A DNA stretch of 64,000 nt from the NCBI GenBank assembly GCA_947486785.1, contig CANKUU010000001.1:1-64000 (forward strand), read 5' to 3'. The stretch comes from an uncultured Flavobacteriaceae bacterium. GTDB lineage: Bacteria; Bacteroidota; Bacteroidia; Flavobacteriales; Flavobacteriaceae. A program made the position numbers and the translations under genes. The notes beneath the pieces were generated by a model that saw nothing but the letters and a program-made list of their open reading frames with translations, did not search any database and had not been told where the DNA came from. Shown piece after piece: positions 46,596 to 56,193 of this stretch; the first letter of the stretch is position 1; every line of letters begins with the position of its first letter.

Positions 46596-47363
46596 CTACG
46601 ACTCTAGCTTTACTAGTGAAAGTTCTGAACCATCAAAAATAGCATAGGTGTAATAATGAATCCAGTCACCAAGATTGGTATATTTTGAATTTTCATTTAG
46701 TGTTATTTCTAAAGGTAGGTGTCTATGACCAAAAATAAAATGATCATAATGCTGGGTTTCTAATTTGCGTTTTGCATACTGCACCAGCCATTCTTTGTTT
46801 TCTCCTAAAAATTTAGCATCGTCATCACCAGAAATTAGTTTATTTTTTACTGATAAGTGCTGCGCCAAACGCACACCCAAATCTGGATGCAACCATCGAT
46901 AAAGCCATTTAGATAAAGGATGGGTAAATACTTTTTTCATGCGCTTATAGCCTTTGTCGTTTGGGCCTAATCCATCGCCATGACCAATAAAAAAAGAAAC
47001 ACCATTGATCTTAAATTGTTGAGGTTTATGAAAGACAGGTATGTTAAGTTCTTTTTCAAAATAACCATTCATCCACAAATCGTGATTGCCAACAAAGTAA
47101 TAAATTGGAATTCCTGCATCAGATAATTCGGCTAATTTGCCCAATGTTCGGGTAAAACCCTTTGGAACTACTGTTTTATATTCCATCCAAAAATCAAAAA
47201 GATCGCCTAATAAAAAAATAGCTGCCGCATCTTTTTTTATAGTATCAAGCCAGGCGACAAACTTTTTTTCACGAGGTCTACTGGCCTCCATTGTTGGAGC
47301 GCCTAAGTGATTGTCACTTGCGAAGTATACTTTTTTACCTTTTGTAATATTGATGTTGGTCAT
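46596..47363 (-). CDS. lpxH: UDP-2,3-diacylglucosamine diphosphatase-like metallophosphatase
   Basis: Calcineurin-type phosphoesterase likely to cleave UDP-diacylglucosamine in lipid A synthesis. From the start chosen at 47363 it has 255 residues (MTNINITKGKKVYFASDNHL); an upstream GTG/ATG frame would run into queD. Metal-site motifs in order: FASDNHLG (usually SDLHL), LLGDLFDFW, GNHDLW, a GHGDGLG and IFGHRH. The queD gene ends 22 bp upstream, so the two are probably one transcript. LpxH is the best name for this set; a related pyrophosphatase function cannot be ruled out. Confidence 0.85.
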   Translation of the reverse strand: MTNINITKGKKVYFASDNHLGAPTMEASRPREKKFVAWLDTIKKDAAAIFLLGDLFDFWMEYKTVVPKGFTRTLGKLAELSDAGIPIYYFVGNHDLWMNGYFEKELNIPVFHKPQQFKINGVSFFIGHGDGLGPNDKGYKRMKKVFTHPLSKWLYRWLHPDLGVRLAQHLSVKNKLISGDDDAKFLGENKEWLVQYAKRKLETQHYDHFIFGHRHLPLEITLNENSKYTNLGDWIHYYTYAIFDGSELSLVKLES

Positions 47364-47385
47364 GTAATTGTAAAGATAATAAGCC

Positions 47386-47835
47386 TTAGTTGTCACTTGC
47401 ATACCACTCTGCAAATGAGGAGTCTGTTTCTTGTAGTTTAAGCGAATGTAATTTTATGTTTTCAGGTAATCGACTCCTAATTTTATCGGCAAAATTAACA
47501 ACCATGTTTTCACTGGTAGGCTGGTAGTCGGCAAGTATAACGTTATGCCCTCGATTTACAAGCTCTTTTGCTAACTCTAAATGAGGTGTATTTTTATTAA
47601 AAACGGTAGCATGGTCAAATTGATCTACAATTTCTTCTTTTACAATTTTCTTTAGATCACTAAAATCGATCACCATACCTAATTTTACATGAGAAGTATC
47701 TGTAATGGGTTTGCCTATAACGGTTACAGAAAGCTTGTAACTATGCCCATGAACATTTCTACATTTACCATCGTAACCATATAGGGCATGACCGGTTTCA
47801 AAATTGAATTGTTTGGTTATTCTGATTTTGCTCAT
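47386..47835 (-). CDS. queD: 6-carboxy-5,6,7,8-tetrahydropterin synthase
   Basis: Zinc enzyme of the PTPS/QueD family, early step of queuosine synthesis from dihydroneopterin triphosphate. The 149 residues have the zinc His16 in FETGHALY, catalytic Cys in GKCRNVHGHSY with two more zinc His, then MVIDFSDLKK and the PTSENMVV stretch with the Glu-containing catalytic region further on. Length is normal. A TACCTTTG promoter element is 18 bp upstream, giving a very short leader. Confidence 0.93.
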   Translation of the reverse strand: MSKIRITKQFNFETGHALYGYDGKCRNVHGHSYKLSVTVIGKPITDTSHVKLGMVIDFSDLKKIVKEEIVDQFDHATVFNKNTPHLELAKELVNRGHNVILADYQPTSENMVVNFADKIRSRLPENIKLHSLKLQETDSSFAEWYASDN

Positions 47836-47852
47836 GGTAAAATATTGAGCAA

Positions 47853-47860
47853 CAAAGGTA
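47853..47860 (-). promoter_or_regulatory. -7 element of queD
   Basis: TACCTTTG on the minus strand fits TANNTTTG; predicted start near 47846, leader of only about 11 nt. No TTG at the ideal spacing. Confidence 0.5.
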
Positions 47861-47983
47861 GCGATTCTTTAAAATGAAATAAAGAATTTATAAAAGTAGG
47901 TTCTTCTAATAATTCATTTAACCGTAAAGATGGTTTTCATCTATTGTTGATGTATGTGGTTTTGGGTAGTGCTGTTAGTTTTA

Positions 47984-48097
47984 TTATCGCTTAAATCGTC
48001 TTCGAGAGCGCACACGATTAACAAAATAACTTACTACAACAAAAAGTGCTAGAAGCGGAAAAATAAGATCACCGTTTAAAAAATTTAAAATATCCAT
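47984..48097 (-). CDS. 37-residue single-pass membrane protein
   Basis: A short minus-strand frame from ATG 48097 to TAA 47984 encodes MDILNFLNGDLIFPLLALF followed by a hydrophobic run and a basic tail RVRSRRRFKR. One helix (about 11-26) with positive residues after it is the textbook form of a small inner-membrane protein with its C-terminus inside. It lies 49 bp behind the enoyl-CoA hydratase gene on the same strand, and nothing else explains this 310-bp gap. No family name is known to me; reality of the gene is likely but unproven. Confidence 0.6.
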   Translation of the reverse strand: MDILNFLNGDLIFPLLALFVVVSYFVNRVRSRRRFKR

Positions 48098-48146
48098 ACG
48101 TTCAAAAATCTATTTAGGGGAATAAAACGAGAAATACAGGGTTTTA

Positions 48147-48914
48147 TTATTTTTTGAATTTAGAAAGGGCATTTCTTGTAAATGTTGATAAAACAAGCTT
48201 TCCCGTAATTGCTGCTCGTTCGGGTAGTAGCGTTTTCCAATGAGAAGTGTCTTCCCAGAGTACTTTCTTCCATTCTTCTAGTGCTTCTGGGTTGTAAGAT
48301 GCTAGCTGTTTAGTAAAAAAGTCAAGATTTTCATCTAGTTCTTTTGTGGTTTCGAACACTTTTGAAAACAAGCCTTTTTCTTTTGCCCAGTAGGCATTTT
48401 TCCATTCAGAAGGATGAAGTGATAAATTTGAAAGGGCAGCAGTTCCTATTTTACGTTTTACCGCAGGTGCAATAACTAGTGGTGCAATACCAATAGCTAA
48501 TTCTGAAAGACGAATAGAGGCCTCTACCGTTGCAAACACATAGTCGCAAGCCGCTGCCAAGCCAACGCCGCCACCTACAGTTTTACCTTGCACGCGACCA
48601 ACGATTACTTTTTTACAGTTTCGCATAGCATTAATTACGTTGGCAAAACCACTAAAAAAGACTTTTCCTTCTTCTAAATTTGATACTGCCATTAATTCAT
48701 CAAATGAAGCTCCTGCGCAAAAAGCGCGGTCTCCTTCAGATTTTAATAAGATTACAGATATGTTTGAATTTTCTGAAAGTTTATCAAATTCAGCAGTTAG
48801 CCGTTGTAATAACTCTGCAACAAACGAATTACTAGCAGGATGCCCGAATTCTATTGTGGCAATGCTACCATTAATTTTAGTGTATAAACTTCCGTTTGTT
48901 CTAGTTGTACCCAT
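48147..48914 (-). CDS. enoyl-CoA hydratase/isomerase family protein
   Basis: Crotonase-fold enzyme, 255 residues, acting on an acyl-CoA. The oxyanion-hole stretches are DRAFCAGASFDEL and GRVQGKTVGGGVGLAAACDYVFA (cut: GKTVGGGVGLAAACD). The usual catalytic Glu pair of hydratases is not obvious: positions after GGG read VGLAAACDY where many hydratases have Glu, so an isomerase or methylglutaconyl-CoA type activity is possible. It follows the MATE gene by 21 bp in a run GNAT-MATE-hydratase-small membrane protein. Confidence 0.88.
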   Translation of the reverse strand: MGTTRTNGSLYTKINGSIATIEFGHPASNSFVAELLQRLTAEFDKLSENSNISVILLKSEGDRAFCAGASFDELMAVSNLEEGKVFFSGFANVINAMRNCKKVIVGRVQGKTVGGGVGLAAACDYVFATVEASIRLSELAIGIAPLVIAPAVKRKIGTAALSNLSLHPSEWKNAYWAKEKGLFSKVFETTKELDENLDFFTKQLASYNPEALEEWKKVLWEDTSHWKTLLPERAAITGKLVLSTFTRNALSKFKK

Positions 48915-48935
48915 AAAAATGAATTTTTGGTAAAA

Positions 48936-50279
48936 TTAGTGGTTTTGAAGTAAGGGTCGAAATTTTCTTCTAAACTTCCAAACTAAGGCCGATCCTCGTA
49001 CAAACATCCATACGGTAAAAGCAATCCATATACCATAAAAACCCCAATTGAGATAGTTGCCAAGTACTAAAGTGGGTATGAAACCTAAAAATGTTGCTGC
49101 TAACAAGGTATTTCTCAGATATTTCATTTCTCCTAATCCTTTAAAAAGGCCGTCTAAAACAAAAGCCACCGTATTCATAGGCAATCCTATAATTACAATA
49201 AAAAATATACCATAAAATGCTTCTAAAACGGCAGTTTCATTTGAGAATAGATGGCCAATTGGGCGATAAAATATACAAGCTATGAAGGCTAAAATAAGAC
49301 TAACAAGAAAGCCATAAAACACTATTTTTTTTGCCAAAATCCATAATCCGTTATAATCTTTAGCTCCTAAAAGCCTTCCACCGATAATATTACCTGCAGC
49401 CCCGTAACCATCAATAAAAAAAGCAGAAAAAAGCCAAATATTAATGGCGATGGTATGCGCGCCAATATAGGCATCACCAAGTGCAGTTGCCTCTCTAACC
49501 GCTAAAATAATAGCTGTGTTTAAAGCGATAGCTCTTACAAAAAGATTTAAACTCATTACCACTAAACGGCCAAGTTCTTTATGTAAAGTAAATTTTAATT
49601 TTAGACTGATAGACGTTTTGGTAATTAAAAGTATAAATGCCATTAGCGCCATAATACATTGCGCTATTAAACTAGCCCAGGCGGCACCTTCTAAGTACAT
49701 AGGTTTTATAAAACCTTCGATACCGTATACTAAGGTAAGATCGAGTAACACATTTAAAACAGCACCTACAAGGGCTATTATCATTGGCCAATAGGTGTTT
49801 TGTAGTCCTCTAAAAATACCCATAACCGCAAATACAAACAAAGTAAGAGGAAAACCCCAAACGCGGATAGAGTAATATGAAATACAGTATTCTAGAATTT
49901 TGCCAGAGGCATTTAGTAGTTTAAAAATATCTTCAACAATAAAGATGGTACCAACTAATATCAGTATACTCAAGCTAATATTGAGCGCAATAGCTTGAGC
50001 GGGCAAGGTTTTAACTTCTTCAATTTTTCCTGCGCCTAAATATTGAGAAATAATAGCAGAAATGGCGCTTCGGGTTTGACCGAGAATCCAGATGAGCATT
50101 GATAAAAAGGACCCCACGATGCCTGCTGCAGCTAAAGATTCAAGTCCGTCAACAGGAATATTTCCTACAATGGCAGTGTCGGTTATTGATAATAATGGTT
50201 CTGCAATGCCTGCAATAGTTGCAGGAATAGCCAGTTTGTTTATATTCTTGAAATTTATAACAGGGCGTGTAAGAATCAT
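48936..50279 (-). CDS. MATE-family efflux transporter
   Basis: Inner-membrane Na+- or H+-coupled exporter of drugs or metabolites, 447 residues with 12 hydrophobic helices in two similar halves (KLAIPATIAGIAEPLLSITDTAIVG at the first; cut: LLSITDTAIVGN). The DinF-like branch fits best by length and start. It starts 3 bp after the stop of the GNAT gene, so the two are translated from one message. Confidence 0.92.
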   Translation of the reverse strand: MILTRPVINFKNINKLAIPATIAGIAEPLLSITDTAIVGNIPVDGLESLAAAGIVGSFLSMLIWILGQTRSAISAIISQYLGAGKIEEVKTLPAQAIALNISLSILILVGTIFIVEDIFKLLNASGKILEYCISYYSIRVWGFPLTLFVFAVMGIFRGLQNTYWPMIIALVGAVLNVLLDLTLVYGIEGFIKPMYLEGAAWASLIAQCIMALMAFILLITKTSISLKLKFTLHKELGRLVVMSLNLFVRAIALNTAIILAVREATALGDAYIGAHTIAINIWLFSAFFIDGYGAAGNIIGGRLLGAKDYNGLWILAKKIVFYGFLVSLILAFIACIFYRPIGHLFSNETAVLEAFYGIFFIVIIGLPMNTVAFVLDGLFKGLGEMKYLRNTLLAATFLGFIPTLVLGNYLNWGFYGIWIAFTVWMFVRGSALVWKFRRKFRPLLQNH

Positions 50280-50282
50280 ATT

Positions 50283-50783
50283 TTAAAGAACCAGCTCGTA
50301 GCAATGAAAAGGATATTTGCTTTGCTTTGGAAAAAAAATATCCCCTAAACGTTGATAACCTCGTAGTTCATAAAATTTTTGATTCCTTTTATTTTGACTG
50401 AAAGTATCAAGGCGAACCGAATTAAATTGATTCTCTTTTGCGTAGTTTTCTGCAAAATTCATGAGTTGTTGTGCGTAGCCTTTTTTTTGATATTTTGGAT
50501 GAATAGAAAGCCGGTGAATATAGAGATTGTTTTCATTTGATGTCAACCAATTTATAGACTTGTATTCAGCATCCATTAATGTTGAGCATACTATGGTACC
50601 GATAATTTCGTTGTTTCTTTCTAGAACAAATAGTTCATTTCGTTCAATGTCTTTTTTAAAAGCAGCGGCGTTTGGGTAATGTTCATTCCATTGATAAATT
50701 TCTTTAGAGATCATAAAAGCAGCGCAAGCTTTAGTGATGACTAAAATGTCAGGAATTTCCGATATCTTTGCATTTCTTATCAT
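50283..50783 (-). CDS. GNAT-family N-acetyltransferase
   Basis: Acetyl-CoA-dependent transferase of 166 residues. The GNAT core is visible: LYIHRLSIHPKYQKKGYAQQLM with the acetyl-CoA pyrophosphate loop (QKKGYA), then VRLDTFSQNKRNQKFYELRGYQRLG, ending as is typical with the FYELRGY part. Substrate unknown. It opens the minus-strand run GNAT-MATE-hydratase and is divergent from the universal stress protein gene, with 53 bp between the starts. Confidence 0.9.
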   Translation of the reverse strand: MIRNAKISEIPDILVITKACAAFMISKEIYQWNEHYPNAAAFKKDIERNELFVLERNNEIIGTIVCSTLMDAEYKSINWLTSNENNLYIHRLSIHPKYQKKGYAQQLMNFAENYAKENQFNSVRLDTFSQNKRNQKFYELRGYQRLGDIFFPKQSKYPFHCYELVL

Positions 50784-50836
50784 GCCTAAAGTTTAATTAT
50801 TTGTAAATTTAGAATAATAATTAATACCCTTTTAAA

Positions 50837-51634
50837 ATGAAAAATATTCTTGTACCAATAGGAACCAGTTCAAACTCGGGTGAAACCCTGCAATATGCTG
50901 TAGATTTTGCTGCCGAATTTTCCGCACAAGTTTTTGTAATGGATGTTTTTAACGTTTCAGCAAAGACCGGAAGTTTAGCAAATCTTACTGGAAAAATAGC
51001 AGAGAGTAGTAAAGAACGTTTAAAAGCAGTTATTGATAAAGTTGATGTTAAGGGTACCACGGTTAAGATTGCCACCTATAATGGAGACATATCTGATGGT
51101 TTAAATGAAATTGATGAAGAATTGGGTATTGATTTAATTATTCTAGCTCCTCGTAGTAACGATATTAAAGAAGAGGTATACCTAGGTCATACCACCGGTA
51201 GAATTATTAAAAAGACCAATATACCTGCTCTTATTGTGCCAAAAGGAACTGTTTTTTCGCCATTTAAAAAGGCCTTGACAGCTTTTAAATCGGGTATCAT
51301 TAAAAAGAAAAAAGCATTACAACCTTTGCTTAAGTTTCATAAAAAGTTTGAAACAGGGGTTAATTTACTTTTGGTAAAAACAACAGGCTATACGCAAGAA
51401 GATTTGAAAATTGATCCTGCTTTGATGGATCTTTGTGAAAAGTTAACAGTTACAGAAAATGCAACTACTTACTTAGGGGTAACGGAACATTTTCAATCAG
51501 CCAAGCCCGATTTATTGGTTGTTTTTAGAAGAAAAAGAGGTTTTTTTAAGAAACTATGGGAGAAAGATACCATTCTTAAATCTGAATTTTTTGCACCCAT
51601 ACCAGTATTGGTGTTGCGGGTGAAGAAAGACTAA
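50837..51634 (+). CDS. universal stress protein family protein
   Basis: Cytoplasmic 265-residue protein. The N-terminal half (about 1-137) is a Usp domain: MKNILVPIGTSSNSGETLQYA, later DLIILAPRSN and LGHTTGRIIKKTNIPALIVPKG, in which the GHTTGRII part corresponds to the ATP-binding G-x2-G-x9-G(S/T) loop in altered form. The C-terminal half is a second, degenerate alpha/beta unit, as in tandem Usp proteins of Bacteroidota. Probably a stress or growth-phase regulator. It stands just before tRNA-Ala. Confidence 0.88.
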   Translation: MKNILVPIGTSSNSGETLQYAVDFAAEFSAQVFVMDVFNVSAKTGSLANLTGKIAESSKERLKAVIDKVDVKGTTVKIATYNGDISDGLNEIDEELGIDLIILAPRSNDIKEEVYLGHTTGRIIKKTNIPALIVPKGTVFSPFKKALTAFKSGIIKKKKALQPLLKFHKKFETGVNLLLVKTTGYTQEDLKIDPALMDLCEKLTVTENATTYLGVTEHFQSAKPDLLVVFRRKRGFFKKLWEKDTILKSEFFAPIPVLVLRVKKD

Positions 51635-51704
51635 TTACTATCTAATACCTTCGAAAGCATTTTGTAAGCTTGACAAAAAGTATTTTCTTTGTTTGCGTTA
51701 AAAA

Positions 51705-51780
<76 letters not shown>

Positions 51781-51791
51781 AGTATTAACAG

Positions 51792-51823
51792 GGCTTCACA
51801 GATGTGAAGCCTTTTTCTTTTTT
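51792..51823 (+). terminator. intrinsic terminator after tRNA-Ala
   Basis: Nine-base arms GGCTTCACA (51792-51800) and TGTGAAGCC (51803-51811) followed by TTTTTCTTTTTTT. It ends 45 bp after the tRNA. Confidence 0.85.
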
Positions 51824-52208
51824 CACAATGCACAGTTTGTGCACACTTTTAAAAATGTCTTCATTTTCTGATAAAATTTAGCATAAATAGACTGAATTTA
51901 AGTCAAATAAGTGCAAATAATAGTACCGTAAACCCTTTATTGTACGGGATATTTAAAAATCAGTTTGGGTAAATGTTTGACCACTTTTGCTTAATAATAA
52001 TATTTTTAGTGTGTCAATTTTAAAAATCAGGTAGTATCATTCAAGCTACATCGATAGCGTATACGTTTAGTTTAAATTTTTAAGTATTGATTATCAAATA
52101 TTTAAAAATAGGGATATATTTATTAACTAAATTTAACTGATTGCAGCTTCAGAGGTATACTACCTTGTAGCTGTGGCCAAATTGGTTGGAAAACTAAAGA
52201 TTTCAATT
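51824..52208. promoter_or_regulatory. intergenic region before the fructan genes
   Basis: About 385 bp without a gene. It holds a small inverted repeat TGCACA-GTT-TGTGCA (51829-51843) and a possible promoter TTG (51977-51979), 21-bp spacer, TATTTTTA (52001-52008), which is one base off consensus. If used, the leader is nearly 200 nt, room for control by sugar. No known operator was recognised. Confidence 0.35.
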
Positions 52209-53531
52209 ATGAAAAAAATATGGGTTTGGTCTATTACCGCAGCCTTAGCGGGTTTTTTATTTGGGTTCGATACCGTTGTTATTTCGGGAGCGGATAAAAA
52301 GCTACAAGCACTATGGAATTCTTCAGATGCTTTTCACGGTATTGTAGTAGTAGGAATGGCACTATGGGGAACTGTAGTTGGCGCACTATTTGGGGGTATT
52401 CCAACCAATAAGATTGGGCGTAAGAAAACCTTGATTTGGATTGGTATACTTTATACGATTTCTGCTTTGGGCTCAGCATTTGCCAATGATCCGATTACGT
52501 TTGCAGTTTTTAGATTTATAGGAGGTCTTGGTGTAGGAGCGTCTACGATAGCCGCCCCGGCTTATATCTCGGAAATTGCACCAGCCAAGGATAGGGGTAA
52601 ATTGGTTGGATTATACCAGTTTAATATCGTTTTCGGGATTTTGATTGCCTTTTTTTCGAACTATTTGCTAAATGGTATCGGCGAAAATGCATGGCGTTGG
52701 ATGGTTGGGGTTGAAGCGATTCCTGCTGTTTTGTACACCATATTCGTATTAACGGTTCCCAAGAGCCCGAGATGGCTTATTACCAAGTTCAGAAATGATG
52801 AGGCGCAAAAAGTACTTCAATTAATAAATCCCGATCAAAATCCAGAGAAAATGATGCTTGATATTAAGGATGAAATGCAAAACACGGTGCCGCAAGAAAC
52901 TATTTTCATTAAAAAATACCGCTTCCCATTAATACTGGCTTTTAGTATTGCTTTTTTTAACCAGTTATCTGGTATCAATGCATTCCTATACTACGCTCCC
53001 AGAATAATGACCGAGGCGGGCCTCGCAGAAAGTTCAGCACTTTTAAGCAGTATAGGTATCGGGATTATCAACATCCTCTTCACACTTCTAGGCATTTACC
53101 TCATTGATAGGGTGGGGCGGAAACAATTGATGTATGCTGGTTCTATTGGTTACATAGTATCACTATCTTTAGTGGCCTGTGCGTTTTTCCTAGACTGGCA
53201 AGGTATCGCCATGCCTATATTTTTATTTTTGTTTATAGCAGCGCATGCTATTGGGCAAGGCACCGTAATCTGGGTATTTATTTCTGAAATATTTCCTAAC
53301 CATTTAAGAGGTTCAGGACAGTCCTTTGGAAGTTCTGTGCATTGGATTCTGGCCGCCGCAGTACCCTCTTTGATACCAGTTTTGTTTTCAACAATTGGTG
53401 CGGGGGTGGTTTTTGCCTTTTTTGCATTTATGATGGTACTACAGCTACTTTTCGTAGCATTTGTAATGCCGGAGACCAAGGGTGTTTCTTTAGAAAATAT
53501 GCAAGAATTATTAAGTACGAAAAAAAAATAA
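52209..53531 (+). CDS. MFS sugar porter, probable fructose/sucrose permease
   Basis: Inner-membrane sugar/H+ symporter, 440 residues from the ATG at 52209 (a GTG 36 bp upstream adds only a polar extension). Sugar-porter marks: LAGFLFGFDTVVISGA at the first helix, GGIPTNKIGRKKTLIW, RFIGGLGVGAS, the VPKSPRWL form of PESPRWL, IDRVGRKQLMY and PETKGVSLE near the end, with 12 helices. It lies 2 bp before the GH32 gene, so it most likely takes up fructose or a short fructoside freed by that enzyme. Its DNA is less A+T-rich than most of the window. Confidence 0.92.
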   Translation: MKKIWVWSITAALAGFLFGFDTVVISGADKKLQALWNSSDAFHGIVVVGMALWGTVVGALFGGIPTNKIGRKKTLIWIGILYTISALGSAFANDPITFAVFRFIGGLGVGASTIAAPAYISEIAPAKDRGKLVGLYQFNIVFGILIAFFSNYLLNGIGENAWRWMVGVEAIPAVLYTIFVLTVPKSPRWLITKFRNDEAQKVLQLINPDQNPEKMMLDIKDEMQNTVPQETIFIKKYRFPLILAFSIAFFNQLSGINAFLYYAPRIMTEAGLAESSALLSSIGIGIINILFTLLGIYLIDRVGRKQLMYAGSIGYIVSLSLVACAFFLDWQGIAMPIFLFLFIAAHAIGQGTVIWVFISEIFPNHLRGSGQSFGSSVHWILAAAVPSLIPVLFSTIGAGVVFAFFAFMMVLQLLFVAFVMPETKGVSLENMQELLSTKKK

Positions 53532-53533
53532 CA

Positions 53534-55102
53534 ATGAAATATTCTGCCATTATCATCTTATTACTGTTCTGTTTGGGCTGTAGGCAAGAAAAAGTTCAAA
53601 TAAAAAAAGAAGATCGGGTCGAAGTTCAAAATTATAATGAGCCTCATCGCCCCCAATTCCATTTTACGCCACCTTCAAAATGGATGAACGATCCTAACGG
53701 AATGTTTTATTATGATGGGGAGTATCATCTGAGCTATCAATATTATCCGGATAGTACAGTTTGGGGGCCGATGCATTGGGGTCATGCGATATCCAAGGAT
53801 TTAGTGCATTGGGATCATTTGCCAATCGCATTATATCCCGACTCGCTAGGGCTAATTTTTTCAGGGAGCACGGTGGTAGATTTAAATAATACTTCTGGAT
53901 TCGGCTCAGAAAAGAACCCTCCAATGGTAGCCGCCTTTACGCATCACGATTTGGAGGGAGAAAAGGAGGGAACTAATGATTTTCAAAAACAAAGTATCGC
54001 TTACAGCACAGATAAAGGAAGGTCTTGGACAAAGTATGCCAGAAACCCCGTTATTCCAAATCTCCAAAAGATAAAGGATTTCAGAGATCCTAAAGTGGTT
54101 TGGCATGAAGAATCAAAAAAATGGATAATGTCCCTTGCGGTGTATGATAAAGTTCAGTTCTATTCTTCTACAAACTTGAAAGACTGGAATTTTATTTCAG
54201 AGTTTGGCATTGAAGGTGACGATCGGCTATGGGAATGCCCCGATCTGTTTCCGATTGTAGTTGAAGATGAGGGGGTAACCAAATGGGTTTTAATTGTAAG
54301 TATTCAAAAAAAAGCCCCAAATGGAGGAACGGCTACTTCGTATTTTGTGGGTGATTTTGATGGGAAAGAGTTCAAGAGCAATCATGTTAAGCAAAAATGG
54401 CTGGATTGGGGAACGGACAATTATGCTTTCGTGACTTGGGATAACATTCCTAAAGATGATGGAAGAAGAATTGGAATTGGATGGATGTCCAATTGGCAAT
54501 ATGCACAGATAGTTCCTACAGAAGTATGGAGAAGCGCCATGACTTTACCGAGGGAATTGGTGCTCTACCGTGACGGAGATGATTTTAAATTACGTTCTTC
54601 TCCCATAAAGGAAATGGAATCTTTGCGAGAATCTGTAATCCCAATAGAACCTCTAGTTATTAAGGATACAGCTAAAATCAAAGGTGCTTTTGATCCATTA
54701 CAATGTGAGCTGAAACTGCTCATTGATCCTAAAAAAACAACTGCTAGTAAATTTGGGATGGAACTCTCAAACGAATTGGGCGAAAGATTAATTATTACGT
54801 TCGATAAGGAAAGTGATTCGTTAACAGTTGACCGAACAGAATCAAGCAAGAACAAATTTTCTGATGCGTTTTATAATGAGGTGCATACTGCTCCCCTTAC
54901 ACTTGGAGAAACGAATTTGGACCTTACTATTTTTCTGGATGCTTCGTCAATTGAAATTTTTGCCGATGATGGAGTTCTGAATTTTACAAACATCTTTTTT
55001 CCAACCGAGAAGTTCTCGAATCTTTCGCTCTTCTCCATTGATGGGGAGCTTATACTTGAAGAAGGTAAGATTTATCCATTAAAAAATATATGGACTGACT
55101 GA
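53534..55102 (+). CDS. GH32 fructan hydrolase (levanase/inulinase/invertase type), lipoprotein
   Basis: Five-bladed propeller glycosidase releasing fructose from fructans or sucrose. The start at 53534 gives a lipoprotein signal ending in CLGC (Cys16); 522 residues. The three catalytic acids are all present: nucleophile Asp53 in WMNDPNG, the transition-state stabiliser Asp185 in FRDPKV, and the acid/base Glu234 in WECPDLF. The C-terminal beta-sandwich (from about 385; ASSIEIFADDGVLNF) completes the family. It sits 2 bp after the sugar porter gene. No SusC/SusD pair or fructokinase is next to it, so long fructans may be attacked outside the cell and only fructose imported. Confidence 0.95.
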   Translation: MKYSAIIILLLFCLGCRQEKVQIKKEDRVEVQNYNEPHRPQFHFTPPSKWMNDPNGMFYYDGEYHLSYQYYPDSTVWGPMHWGHAISKDLVHWDHLPIALYPDSLGLIFSGSTVVDLNNTSGFGSEKNPPMVAAFTHHDLEGEKEGTNDFQKQSIAYSTDKGRSWTKYARNPVIPNLQKIKDFRDPKVVWHEESKKWIMSLAVYDKVQFYSSTNLKDWNFISEFGIEGDDRLWECPDLFPIVVEDEGVTKWVLIVSIQKKAPNGGTATSYFVGDFDGKEFKSNHVKQKWLDWGTDNYAFVTWDNIPKDDGRRIGIGWMSNWQYAQIVPTEVWRSAMTLPRELVLYRDGDDFKLRSSPIKEMESLRESVIPIEPLVIKDTAKIKGAFDPLQCELKLLIDPKKTTASKFGMELSNELGERLIITFDKESDSLTVDRTESSKNKFSDAFYNEVHTAPLTLGETNLDLTIFLDASSIEIFADDGVLNFTNIFFPTEKFSNLSLFSIDGELILEEGKIYPLKNIWTD

Positions 55103-56193
55103 AACTAAAACAAATCTAAAGGCAGTCTGTTTCTGGGAATTGTTTATGAACTTTCCTGCCCATTCCAAAATTGGAGGAGTACCACCCTTAAACGTTTCTG
55201 CAAGGCTTCACAAGGTTTTTAACTTGTTAAGCTTTTTTGTTTTCTTACTTAATAGGATAGTTCTGTTAAACCTTTATAATTCAAATTCTTTTATGTTTTT
55301 AGTTCATTTTAACCATATATTCTTTTTCTAGTGTACTAAGCTTCTTTCCATTGAACGATGTATAATTCAATTTCCGATTTAAGTTCATAACTCTGTTTAT
55401 ATGTCATTCTTCTTAAATTTTTGCGGGTGCATCATTTTTTTAAGCGCAGGGTAAATTTGTCATTTGTATGTTGAGTTTCTTCATAAAGCCGAAATAACAA
55501 TTTTTCGAATACTTGAATTTTCCTTTTTCCAAAATGATTGACTATAATTTTTTATTCGACTTGATAAAATTCAAAGTTGAACGAGCTAATATTAATTCCG
55601 TTCACCAAGTATTCAGTCTACCATAATAGCTTCGAAATTCTGCGCAGTCTTAAAAAAGCCTTCATTTTTATTTGCTAGGCGCTAAGTCTTCTAATTTCCT
55701 ATTAATGTTTTAAACGCTAAGTCTATCTTTTCAAGTGTAATAGCATAATACGATCAAGTTCTTGAAGTTTTATGGTGTAGGTAGCCGATAAAAGATTAAT
55801 TTTAATTTAGGTTCCATAGTGTCGCTTTGTAAAAATGAGCCCTAGGTTATGATATCAATTGCTGTTTTAAACCTATTGTTTTTAGACCAAGCGAATATTA
55901 AACGTTGCCCTTACAAAAGGTAAACAGGTTTAAATTTATAAGCCATATAGTCATAATATCTATGAAAATGAGATAATGTTAGCTGCTCATAACTCTGCGA
56001 ATGACTTATTATAAGGACGCTACATTTAGTTTAATATCAACAAGTAAATATATATACGAATGCCTTATAAGAAAGGGAGTATAAAGCTTAATCATATTTT
56101 AATATGTAGAGGGTCTCTGGGTATTGAGAGCTTAAATTGATGGCACTAAAATAGTGGTCATATAACTAAAACTATAAAATATCATTGCAAGAA
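55103..56193. other. gene-poor stretch with a possible decayed frame
   Basis: About 1.1 kb without an intact gene. On the minus strand between about 55560 and 55336 one frame reads protein-like text (KIQVFEKLLFRLYEETQ, then after a stop KNLRRMTYKQSYELKSE and IELYIVQWKEA) that looks like the worn-out remains of a gene; I cannot name it. CGCTAAGTCT occurs twice (near 55680 and 55721). No RNA gene or terminator was found. Confidence 0.4.

Noticed and set aside
55140-55331. 63-codon plus-strand frame after the GH32 gene
   Set aside because: Phe/Leu/Asn-rich string without family likeness; no promoter or conserved context.
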